NCBI GenBank assembly: GCA_028708585.1
Contig: JAQVYO010000094.1
Location: 1-6,048, forward strand
Length of the DNA stretch: 6,048 nt
Source: Oscillospiraceae bacterium
GTDB taxonomy: Bacteria > Bacillota > Clostridia > Oscillospirales > Oscillospiraceae
Reading direction: 5' to 3'
This document shows positions 1-5,583 of the stretch, one piece after another. The notes under the pieces are model-generated. The model saw only the letters and a list, made by a program, of their open reading frames with translations, had not been told where the DNA came from and did not search any database. Position 1 is the stretch's first letter. Each line of letters starts with the position of its first letter. Made by a program: the position numbers and the translations under genes.

Positions 1-485
1 CAAAGGAAAATTTACTGGGCGAATTGGGAAAGGGATTCCAAATTGCCATGAAGACTTTGGATGGCGGAAGGATTAGCATAGCGGCCCAGGCATTGGGGCT
101 TGCGCAGGGTGCGATTGATGAGGCGGTACGGTATACGCAGGAAAGAATCCAATTTGGCAAACGCCTCTCCCAGTTCCAAAATACCCAGTTTGAGCTGGCG
201 GATATGCAGACAAAGGTAGACGCCGCAAGGCTGCTGGTCTATCGTGCCGCCGCCGCAAAGGATAAGGGCGAACCATATACGCATCTTGCTGCTATGGCCA
301 AAATGTTTGCGGCGCAGACTGCCAGCGACGTTACCCGACGCGCGCTGCAATTGTTTGGCGGATATGGCTTTACTCGGGAATACCGCATGGAGGTCAAAAT
401 GCGCGACGCAAAGATTACCGAGATCTACGAGGGAACTACAGAAGTTCAGAAAATGGTCGTTTCCTCCTGGATGGGCGTGAAATAA
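1..485 (+). CDS. Acyl-CoA dehydrogenase, short-chain/butyryl-CoA type (C-terminal part, 5' end outside window)
   Basis: This is a FAD-dependent acyl-CoA dehydrogenase, which introduces a trans-2,3 double bond into a short acyl-CoA. In clostridia the close relatives are butyryl-CoA dehydrogenases that work with electron-transfer flavoprotein in butyrate-type fermentation. The reading frame is open to the window edge (first full codon at 3), giving 160 visible residues of a family usually near 380. Visible landmarks are ENLLGE-GKGF-AM-TLDGGRI, which begins the C-terminal helical domain, the RIQFG arginine motif that contacts FAD, the LFGGYGFTREY segment, and the motif EIYEGTTEVQK. The glutamate of YEGT (codon 429-431) sits where the catalytic base of butyryl-/medium-chain dehydrogenases lies. 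The gene ends in TAA and is followed after 18 bases by a terminator. No etf or crotonase gene is visible, so the exact acyl-chain preference is inferred from sequence character. Family assignment is firm. Confidence 0.95.
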   Translation, partial: KENLLGELGKGFQIAMKTLDGGRISIAAQALGLAQGAIDEAVRYTQERIQFGKRLSQFQNTQFELADMQTKVDAARLLVYRAAAAKDKGEPYTHLAAMAKMFAAQTASDVTRRALQLFGGYGFTREYRMEVKMRDAKITEIYEGTTEVQKMVVSSWMGVK

Positions 486-503
486 AGATTTGGGGTCAGA
501 AAA

Positions 504-536
504 GGCGCCGGACGTTTGGGTCCCGGCGCCTTTTTT
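504..536 (+). terminator. Intrinsic terminator of the acyl-CoA dehydrogenase gene
   Basis: A GC-rich hairpin pairs GGCGCCGG (504-511) with CCGGCGCC (523-530). It continues after a bulged C (522) with AC/GT (512-513/520-521) and closes on a GTTTGG loop. Six T follow directly at 531-536 and four A precede the stem. It starts 18 bases after the stop codon, so it fits termination of the upstream gene and isolates the intergenic block that follows. Confidence 0.93.
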
Positions 537-586
537 GACGAAATGTGTTTGCGGCTGAAATTTTTATAAAAATTTTTAAAATAATA

Positions 587-615
587 TTGCATTGCTTGGA
601 GGTAGCTGGTATACT
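587..615 (+). promoter_or_regulatory. SigA-type promoter with extended -10, upstream of the structured block
   Basis: The -35 box TTGCAT (587-592) and the -10 box TATACT (610-615) are separated by exactly 17 bases, and TG at 607-608 gives an extended -10 (TGGTATACT). An A/T-rich tract (about 561-586) directly upstream could serve as an UP element. Initiation would be near 621-623, where an 8-bp hairpin (623-630 with 638-645) begins. The nearest downstream start codon is almost 490 bases away, so this promoter makes either a separate non-coding RNA or a very long leader for the DUF512-der-plsY-gpsA genes. Activity is inferred from sequence only. Confidence 0.68.
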
Positions 616-740
616 AGAATCAACTACTGAATATTAATTAGTAGTGAATAATAGATAAAAGGATCTGCTTTATAGAAATGGGCGAAAAAGTTGTGCCAAA
701 GTCCTTTTATCGTTCAATAAAGGAAGACCTGAGAACCGTT

Positions 741-865
741 TGAGGCAATGAACCGGGACGAAACCTGAGGCCAGCGAAACTGCGGAAACGTGAGGCGAAA
801 CGCCGGAAGACTGCGTGTGGTTTCCAGCCGGAAAAGGGTGTCCGGACAGCGCCGGAAGAGATGGG
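741..865 (+). repeat. Degenerate tandem repeat, five units of 25 nt
   Basis: Cutting the sequence every 25 bases from 741 aligns five units. All five begin with T and have GG at unit positions 4-5 (TGAGG, TGAGG, TGAGG, TGTGG, TCCGG). Four of five carry CCGG at unit positions 13-16 (units 1, 3, 4 and 5). Units 1 and 2 also share GAAAC at positions 20-24. CCGGAA recurs at 803, 828 and 852, and the ten-base word CGCCGGAAGA is exact at 801-810 and 850-859. The remaining columns diverge, so this is an old or structurally constrained repeat. The period is not a multiple of three, which argues against protein coding. Confidence 0.5.
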
Positions 866-872
866 TCCAAGG

Positions 873-918
873 CATTATGCGAAAACGGAGAGCTTTTGCC
901 CTCCGTTTTCGCATAATG
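873..918. repeat. Perfect 18-bp inverted repeat (long hairpin)
   Basis: CATTATGCGAAAACGGAG (873-890) is the exact reverse complement of 901-918. The ten-base spacer can close further by GC/GC (892-893/898-899) around TTTT. A second helix, CCGGAA (852-857) with TTCCGG (921-926), could stack outside it. There is no T-tract after either arm, so it does not look like a simple intrinsic terminator on either strand. Possibilities are the terminal hairpin of a structured RNA, a REP-like dispersed palindrome, or a protein-binding site. Confidence 0.85.
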
Positions 919-1024
919 GGTTCCGGTACACAGTTTTCCCCTGTAAAAAAGAAGAAAGGACTTTGTTTCGTTTTTATAAAAACAAATCCATGAAGGAAAA
1001 TCCGTTGTTTGCAATTTATTTCTC

Positions 1025-1053
1025 TTTCCTTTTCAAACAAAACAGGCTATAAT
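1025..1053 (+). promoter_or_regulatory. Probable SigA promoter of the DUF512-der-plsY-gpsA genes
   Basis: A consensus -10 box TATAAT lies at 1048-1053. The best 17-base-spaced -35 is TTTCCT (1025-1030), which matches the consensus at only three positions, so the promoter is probably weak or activator-assisted. Transcription would start near 1060, leaving a leader of about 47 bases before the DUF512 start codon. This is the closest promoter-like sequence to the gene cluster. I saw no convincing promoter in the later intergenic gaps. Confidence 0.5.
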
Positions 1054-1106
1054 ACTCAAAAGAACGTAAGACCCGCTTGCGGACGGTTGTGGAAAGGAGG
1101 CATTTC

Positions 1107-2414
1107 ATGTCCGCCGCTATTAAATCTGTACAGAAAGGCAGCCCCGCGGCCCGTTCTGGGATGCATCCGGGCGAAACCCTTCTTTCTGTTAATGGAAAAA
1201 TCATTCACGATGTGCTGGACTACCAATATTATACTTATGATCGAAAGCTTTCCGTTGAACTGAAAGGGCAGGACGGGAAAATTCGTAAGGTACGGGTCCG
1301 AAAAGTAGAAGGGGAACCTCTCGGCCTGGAATTTGAAACGTATTTAATGGACCACGCGCGTTCCTGTGCCAACAATTGTATTTTCTGCTTTGTGGATCAA
1401 CTCCCCAAGGGATTGCGGGAAAGCCTTTATTTTAAAGATGACGACGCACGGCTTTCCTTCTTAATGGGGAATTATATAACGTTAACCAATTTGTCAGAAC
1501 GGGAACTGCAGCGCATTATTGATTTGCGCATCAGTCCCTTAAATTTGTCTGTTCATGCCACGAATCCGGAACTGAGGGCAAAGCTTCTGGGAAATCCCAG
1601 AGGCGGAGAAACGCTAAAGTGGCTCGAACGTTTTGCCCATGAGAAAATCACCTTAAACTGCCAGATCGTATCTTGCCCCGGTGTCAACGATGGACCGGAA
1701 CTTGTGCGCACTATGCAGGACCTTGCGCGGCTTTATCCGGGCGTCAACAGCGTTTCCATTGTTCCGGTTGGGCTAACCCGGCATCGGGAAGGATTATATC
1801 CACTGTTCCCCTACACCTCTTTACAAGCCGCGGCGGTGGTGGACCAGGTGGAGTCGTTTGGAGCTGACTGCAGGAAAAAAACAGGCAGTACGCTTTTTTT
1901 CTGCTCGGATGAATTTTATTTGCTTGCCGGGCGGCCCTTGCCTTCGGAAGACTATTATGAAGGATATCCTCAGCTGGAAAACGGCGTGGGGATGCTCCGG
2001 CGGCTTTGCTCAGAATTTGAGTCGGCGCTGGAGGAGAACAAGCCGGCGGAAGTTCCAGCACCCTTCTCCATTGCAACAGGCTTGTCGGCAGCGCCCTTTT
2101 TGCAGGAACTGATGGACCGGTTAAAGGCGGATTATCCCCAAATGGTTAGTAAGGTGTATCCTGTTGTCAACCATTTTTTCGGAGAGACCATCGTGGTGGC
2201 TGGCCTGTTGACTGGGCAGGATTTAATTGCCCAGCTGAAAGGCAGGGATTTGGGCGAACGGCTTCTCCTTCCGGTCAATATGCTGCGGCACGGGCAAGAT
2301 ATGTTCCTGGACGATGTGACGATCAAAGAGCTTAAAACGGCTTTGGGGGTTCCCGTGGTGCCGGTTGCGCAGGATGGATATGAACTTTTAAAAGCTATTG
2401 CAGGGGATGGCTGA
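1107..2414 (+). CDS. PDZ / radical-SAM / DUF512 domain protein
   Basis: A 435-residue member of the DUF512 family of putative Fe-S oxidoreductases, whose reaction is not known. The order is an N-terminal PDZ-like domain (about 3-66, with GSPAARSGMHPGETLLSVNG), a radical-SAM-like core with Cys87-x3-Cys91-x2-Cys94 (CANNCIFC) as the expected [4Fe-4S] ligands followed by FVDQLPKGLR, and the C-terminal DUF512 region. That region carries SDEFY (267-271), NHFFGETIVVAGLLTG (355-370) and RHGQDMFLDD (394-403). No signal peptide or membrane helix is seen, so a cytosolic protein is inferred. The ATG at 1107 is preferred over an in-frame start at 1077 because AAAGGAGG (1093-1100) lies six bases before it and the PDZ domain starts just after it. 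It is the first gene of the cluster, 81 bases before der. In Clostridia this family is regularly next to der, plsY and gpsA, suggesting a housekeeping role, perhaps linked to ribosome assembly or the cell envelope (inference). Confidence 0.93.
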   Translation: MSAAIKSVQKGSPAARSGMHPGETLLSVNGKIIHDVLDYQYYTYDRKLSVELKGQDGKIRKVRVRKVEGEPLGLEFETYLMDHARSCANNCIFCFVDQLPKGLRESLYFKDDDARLSFLMGNYITLTNLSERELQRIIDLRISPLNLSVHATNPELRAKLLGNPRGGETLKWLERFAHEKITLNCQIVSCPGVNDGPELVRTMQDLARLYPGVNSVSIVPVGLTRHREGLYPLFPYTSLQAAAVVDQVESFGADCRKKTGSTLFFCSDEFYLLAGRPLPSEDYYEGYPQLENGVGMLRRLCSEFESALEENKPAEVPAPFSIATGLSAAPFLQELMDRLKADYPQMVSKVYPVVNHFFGETIVVAGLLTGQDLIAQLKGRDLGERLLLPVNMLRHGQDMFLDDVTIKELKTALGVPVVPVAQDGYELLKAIAGDG

Positions 2415-2495
2415 TAAATTTTACTATTTTGTCAAATCTAAAGAGAGAGCCAATGAGGTGCTATCATACAAAATAATTCGTTGCGAGGTGATTGC

Positions 2496-3818
2496 ATGGC
2501 AAAACCCATTGTTGCCATTGTGGGCAGGCCGAATGTCGGCAAATCCATGCTGTTTAATAAATTGGTAGGCAGGAGGCTTTCCATTGTGGAGGATTCACCG
2601 GGGGTGACCCGAGATCGCCTGTATGCCGACTGTGACTGGAACGGGAGAAGGTTTACCCTCGTGGATACCGGCGGGATTGAGCCGAATACCGATGATCACA
2701 TTCTCTCCTTTATGCGGGAGCAGGCAAGCGTTGCCATTGACAACGCAACGGTGATTATTTTTCTGACCGACCTGAAAACCGGTCTTACAGCCCCTGACCG
2801 GGAGGTTGCTTCTTTGCTGCTGCGGTCCCGAAAACCGGTTGTTCTGGCGGTCAATAAGGCGGATTCCACTGGCCCGGTTAATCCGGATATTTATGAATTT
2901 TATAACCTAGGGCTGGGAGATCCCATTCCGGTCTCTGCGATTCACGGACATGGCACCGGGGATTTGCTGGATGCCTGTTTGTCTTATTTTCCGCCGGAAG
3001 AGGACCAGGAGGCGGATGAAGATATCGTCCGAGTTGCGGTCATTGGCAAACCAAACGTGGGAAAATCTTCTTTGGTAAACTGCATTCTGGGGGAAAACCG
3101 GGTGATTGTCAGCGATATGGCGGGGACGACCCGTGATGCTGTGGACTCCTATGTTAAAAATGATTACGGGGAATACTGTTTTATCGATACGGCCGGCTTG
3201 CGCAAAAAAGCAAAAGTAGACGACAGGATCGAAACGTTCAGTGCGCTCCGATCAGCGATAGCCATTGAACGGGCGGATGTCTGCCTGATTATGCTGGATG
3301 CCAGGGATGGTGTTACCGAGCAAGACACGAAAGTAGCGGGCCTGGCGCATGAAGCGGGCTGCGCGTCTATTATTGTTGTAAATAAGTGGGATTTGATTGA
3401 GAAAGACAGCAAGACCATGGATCGAATGCGGGAAGAAATCCGCCGGGATCTGGGATATATGACCTATGCGCCGATTTTATTCCTGTCTGCTTTGACTGGC
3501 CAAAGGGTGTGTCAGGTTTTTGAATTGGCTAGCTTTGTTGCGGGGCAGCGGTCGATGAGAATTACCACCGGTGTTTTAAACGAGGTGCTGGCCGACGCCG
3601 TGTCCCGCGTGCAGCCCCCAACTGACCGCGGCCGTAGGCTGAAATTATATTACATGACGCAGGCGGGCGTTAAGCCGCCCCATTTTGTGGTCTTTGTCAA
3701 TGACTTAAGGCTTTTTCATTTTTCCTATCAAAGATATTTGGAAAACCGCATTCGAAGCACCTTTGGTTTGGAAGGCACTCCCATTCGCATAACGGCCCGA
3801 GAAAAGAGAGAAAAATAG
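2496..3818 (+). CDS. der: Ribosome-assembly GTPase Der (EngA)
   Basis: Der is a double-GTPase that binds the 50S precursor and is needed for large-subunit maturation. The 440 residues match the family's usual 435-490. The first G domain shows G1 GRPNVGKS (10-17), G2 PGVTRD (35-40), G3 DTGG (57-60), G4 NKAD (120-123) and G5 SAIHG (147-151). After an acidic linker (about 167-177), the second shows GKPNVGKS (184-191), TTRD (211-214), DTAG (231-234), NKWD (296-299) and SALTG (331-335). The C-terminal KH-like domain (about 352-440) carries PPHFVVFVNDLRLFHFSYQRYLENRIR-like sequence and ends in basic residues. The ATG at 2496 is chosen because GAGGTG (2485-2490) is five bases before it and MAKPIVAIVG is the normal N-terminus; a TTG at 2481 would add five residues. 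One oddity is Met18 directly after the first P-loop, where Der normally has Thr. All GTPase motifs look intact. Confidence 0.98.
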   Translation: MAKPIVAIVGRPNVGKSMLFNKLVGRRLSIVEDSPGVTRDRLYADCDWNGRRFTLVDTGGIEPNTDDHILSFMREQASVAIDNATVIIFLTDLKTGLTAPDREVASLLLRSRKPVVLAVNKADSTGPVNPDIYEFYNLGLGDPIPVSAIHGHGTGDLLDACLSYFPPEEDQEADEDIVRVAVIGKPNVGKSSLVNCILGENRVIVSDMAGTTRDAVDSYVKNDYGEYCFIDTAGLRKKAKVDDRIETFSALRSAIAIERADVCLIMLDARDGVTEQDTKVAGLAHEAGCASIIVVNKWDLIEKDSKTMDRMREEIRRDLGYMTYAPILFLSALTGQRVCQVFELASFVAGQRSMRITTGVLNEVLADAVSRVQPPTDRGRRLKLYYMTQAGVKPPHFVVFVNDLRLFHFSYQRYLENRIRSTFGLEGTPIRITAREKREK

Positions 3819-3844
3819 AATAAGGAACGAGAAGGGGGAACGGC

Positions 3845-4462
3845 ATGTTTTTGTTCAGGCTTGCGTTGACAGCGGTGATCTCTTATTTATTGGGATGCTT
3901 CAACGGCTCAATCATTATCTCCAAGTATATTTTAAAAGACGATATCCGTAACCACGGGAGCGGGAATGCCGGGTTGACCAATTTTTACCGAACATTTCAT
4001 GGGCCGCTTACATTTTTGGTGATCCTTGGAGATGTGCTAAAGGTGGTGGTTGCGGTGCTTTTGGCCAAGACCCTTCTGGTCCCGTTTGGCTGGGGGGTTG
4101 AAGGCGGCCTCTGGTCCGGCTTTTTTGTGATGCTGGGACATGTATTTCCTATATTCTTCCGGTTTAAAGGGGGAAAAGGGGTCCTTTCCGCCGGAACGCT
4201 GGCCGCCATGATGGACTGGCGAGTTTTTGCCTTGACCATGGGGATTTTTATCCTGTCCGTTGCATTGACTCAGTGGGTTTCCCTGGGATCCGTTTTAGCC
4301 GGATTCTGCTTTCCGTTTGCGGTTTGGTATCTCATGAAGCCCAGCGCTGTTTCCATTGTCTTGGCTTTTTTGTGCGGACTTCTGCTGCTGATTATGCATC
4401 GGGAAAATATTGGAAGACTTCTTCGGGGAGAGGAACGAAAATTCCATCTTTCAAAGAAATGA
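3845..4462 (+). CDS. plsY: Acyl-phosphate:glycerol-3-phosphate acyltransferase PlsY
   Basis: An integral membrane acyltransferase that transfers an acyl chain from acyl-phosphate (made by PlsX) to glycerol-3-phosphate, giving lysophosphatidic acid. The 205 residues are normal length. Five hydrophobic segments are visible (about 2-27, 54-80, 87-105, 128-165 with a possible break, and 168-184). The three family motifs lie in the loops: motif 1 GSGNAGLTNFYR (38-49), motif 2 GHVFP...FKGGKG (98-112) and motif 3 HRENIGRLLRGEE (185-197). The signature lysines and glycines of the phosphate-binding KGGKG are present. The ATG follows GAAGGGGG (3831-3838) and lies 26 bases after der. Its stop codon is nine bases before gpsA, whose product makes its acceptor substrate, so the pair forms a short phospholipid-synthesis module. 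No internal oddity was found. Confidence 0.97.
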   Translation: MFLFRLALTAVISYLLGCFNGSIIISKYILKDDIRNHGSGNAGLTNFYRTFHGPLTFLVILGDVLKVVVAVLLAKTLLVPFGWGVEGGLWSGFFVMLGHVFPIFFRFKGGKGVLSAGTLAAMMDWRVFALTMGIFILSVALTQWVSLGSVLAGFCFPFAVWYLMKPSAVSIVLAFLCGLLLLIMHRENIGRLLRGEERKFHLSKK

Positions 4463-4471
4463 GGCGACGAT

Positions 4472-5467
4472 ATGAAAATTGCAGTCCTGGGCAGCGGTGG
4501 CTGGGGGACCGCCCTACCTCTGCTTCTTCTGGAAAATGGCCACAAAGTGCTGTTATGGTCCAGCCACGCCCGGAAAGCGGACCTGCTGCGGCAAAGTCGG
4601 AAAAATCCGATGCTGGAAGGCGTAATGCTTCCGGAAAATTTGATATTTACCAGTGAGATGGCAAAAGTGGGACAGGCCGATATGGTGGTGTGCGCCGTTC
4701 CCTCGTTTGCAGTGAGGGAAACCGCCCGGATGCTTGCTGCGGTCATTGCCCCGGGAGCGGTGGTGGTTTCCGTTTCCAAAGGTTTTGAAAAGGAAAGTGC
4801 TTTGCGGCTCTCTCAAGTGATTGCTCAGGAAATGAATAACCCTGTGGCGGTTCTTTGCGGACCATCCCACGCGGAAGAGGTGGCGAGAAGGATACCTACC
4901 GCGTGCGTGGCGGCCTCCGGCAGCCGGGAACTTGCTGAATTAGTACAGGATACGTTTATGAATCGGAATTTTCGGGTGTACACCAGTTCCGATGTGGTGG
5001 GTGTGGAACTGGCTGCCGCGCTGAAGAATATTATCGCGCTTTGCTGCGGCATCTGCGATGGAATGGGCTACGGAGACAATACAAAAGCGATGCTGATGAC
5101 CCGGGGGCTTGTGGAAATATCCCGGCTGGGGGTTGTCCTTGGCGGGAAGAAAGAGACCTTTGGCGGGCTGGCCGGCGTAGGCGATCTGATTGTGACCTGT
5201 ACTTCCATGCATTCCCGAAACCGGCGGGCAGGTATTCTCATCGGCCAGGGAATTCCCGTGATGGAAGCAATGAGTCAAATCAACGCTGTTGTAGAAGGGT
5301 ATTATGCGGCCCAAAACGCTTGGCATCTGGCAAAACGAGCAGGAGTGGAAATGCCGATTTCCGACGCCGCGTATCAGGTGCTTTATCATGGAAAAGACGT
5401 ACATACTGCCATCCAGGAGCTTATGAACCGCTCGAAAAAGCATGAGACGGAAGAAACCTGGATTTAA
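4472..5467 (+). CDS. gpsA: Glycerol-3-phosphate dehydrogenase, NAD(P)+
   Basis: A cytosolic enzyme that reduces dihydroxyacetone phosphate to sn-glycerol-3-phosphate, the backbone for phospholipids. The 331 residues are the normal bacterial length. The N-terminal Rossmann fold has GSGGWGTAL (7-15) for the dinucleotide, then CAVPS (74-78), SKGF (102-105) and GPSHAEEVA (130-138). The all-helical C-terminal domain has AAALKN (181-186) with the conserved active-site lysine, GDNTKA (201-206), FGGLAGVGDLIVTC (230-243) and a TS-x2-SRNRR motif (244-252). The ATG is nine bases after the plsY stop, and its ribosome binding site GAGG (4461-4464) overlaps that stop codon (4460-4462), so translational coupling to plsY is expected. 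In many Firmicutes spoIVA follows gpsA; here a terminator and a convergent gene follow instead. Confidence 0.98.
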   Translation: MKIAVLGSGGWGTALPLLLLENGHKVLLWSSHARKADLLRQSRKNPMLEGVMLPENLIFTSEMAKVGQADMVVCAVPSFAVRETARMLAAVIAPGAVVVSVSKGFEKESALRLSQVIAQEMNNPVAVLCGPSHAEEVARRIPTACVAASGSRELAELVQDTFMNRNFRVYTSSDVVGVELAAALKNIIALCCGICDGMGYGDNTKAMLMTRGLVEISRLGVVLGGKKETFGGLAGVGDLIVTCTSMHSRNRRAGILIGQGIPVMEAMSQINAVVEGYYAAQNAWHLAKRAGVEMPISDAAYQVLYHGKDVHTAIQELMNRSKKHETEETWI

Positions 5468-5504
5468 GCCGGGACCCGGGATCTGTATCAGTTTAAGGTG
5501 CAAA

Positions 5505-5543
5505 AAGGAGCCTGAACTTTCGGAAGCGAAATTCAGGCTCCTT
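5505..5543. terminator. Bidirectional intrinsic terminator between gpsA and the convergent superoxide dismutase gene
   Basis: A perfect 12-bp stem, AAGGAGCCTGAA (5505-5516) with TTCAGGCTCCTT (5532-5543), continues after a bulged C (5517) with TTTCG/CGAAA (5518-5522/5527-5531) around a GAAG loop. Read on the minus strand, the stem ends in an uninterrupted run of T (complement of A at 5502-5506), giving a classic terminator for the minus-strand gene that stops at 5584. Read on the plus strand the tail is TTGCTTT, a weaker U-tract, but the stem is long enough to end the gpsA transcript 37 bases after its stop codon. Confidence 0.9.
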
Positions 5544-5583
5544 GCTTTGGGTGCTTTGCAGCCATACAGAGAAGCGCCCGGCC

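Larger units (their letters stand above)
622..930 (+). ncRNA. Candidate structured non-coding RNA or long structured leader (family not recognised)
   Basis: The block starts at the predicted start site of the extended -10 promoter and runs through a series of helices. These are 623-630/638-645; a 10-bp perfect helix 654-663/702-711; an alternative helix 702-710/717-724; 736-741/750-756; a GGCG-AAA-CGCC hairpin at 794-804 enclosed by GGAAAC/GTTTCC (784-789/820-825); and the 18-bp hairpin 873-918 within CCGGAA/TTCCGG (852-857/921-926). GAAAC occurs repeatedly in the single-stranded parts. I cannot match it to a known Rfam-type class. The 3' end is uncertain, because no hairpin here is followed by a proper T-tract; the 930 boundary is where obvious pairing ends. 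It could instead be a dispersed palindromic repeat with no RNA function. Strand is assigned only from the promoter. Confidence 0.45.
537..1106. other. Large gene-free interval with structured DNA/RNA
   Basis: About 570 bases separate the terminator from the DUF512 start codon. The first part (about 560-586) is AT-rich. A strong promoter (587-615) follows, then a GA-rich block (about 622-930) dense in inverted repeats, then another AT-rich stretch (about 940-1050) with a second -10 box, and finally the ribosome binding site at 1093-1100. Open frames on both strands (for example minus 670-1014 and 714-1040, plus 790-993) look like by-products. They are rich in basic, aromatic and cysteine residues, lack ribosome binding sites I can support, and both strands translate the same MRKRRA-like peptide only because of the perfect palindrome at 873-918. 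I find no tRNA, rRNA, tmRNA, RNase P, SRP or T-box signature. Confidence 0.8.

Noticed and set aside
741..865. CRISPR array reading of the 25-nt periodicity
   Set aside because: The units are contiguous and degenerate, with no constant repeat separated by unique spacers and no cas gene in the window.
622..930. Assignment of the structured block to T-box, tmRNA, RNase P, SRP, 6S or a group I/II intron
   Set aside because: The diagnostic conserved segments (T-box antiterminator bulge, RNase P GAGGAAAGUCC-like core, SRP GGAAG-loop helix, intron domain V) are not seen; I could not confirm any of them by eye.
670..1040. Minus-strand open frames of 108-114 codons in the intergenic region
   Set aside because: No ribosome binding site or promoter on that strand that I can support, no recognisable family, composition rich in Arg, Phe, Ser and Cys, and they run across a perfect palindrome and the structured block; best read as chance frames.
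790..1052. Plus-strand short frames (67 and 63 codons) downstream of the extended -10 promoter
   Set aside because: They start inside helices without a Shine-Dalgarno sequence, and part of their sequence (MRKRRAFALRFRIM) is forced by the palindrome, since the opposite strand gives nearly the same peptide.
1077..1106. Upstream in-frame start adding ten residues to the DUF512 protein
   Set aside because: The added codons overlap the strong AAAGGAGG ribosome binding site that serves the ATG at 1107.
2415..2495. Separate promoter or leader peptide before der (ATG at 2453 encoding seven residues; GAGGTG repeated 30 bases apart)
   Set aside because: No -35/-10 pair with acceptable spacing (TTGTCA at 2429 and TATCAT at 2462 are 27 bases apart), and a seven-codon frame with a poor ribosome binding site is expected by chance.
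5469..5479. CCGGG-A-CCCGG inverted repeat just after gpsA
   Set aside because: The one-base spacer cannot form an RNA hairpin without opening most of the stem; the hairpin at 5505-5543 is the convincing terminator.
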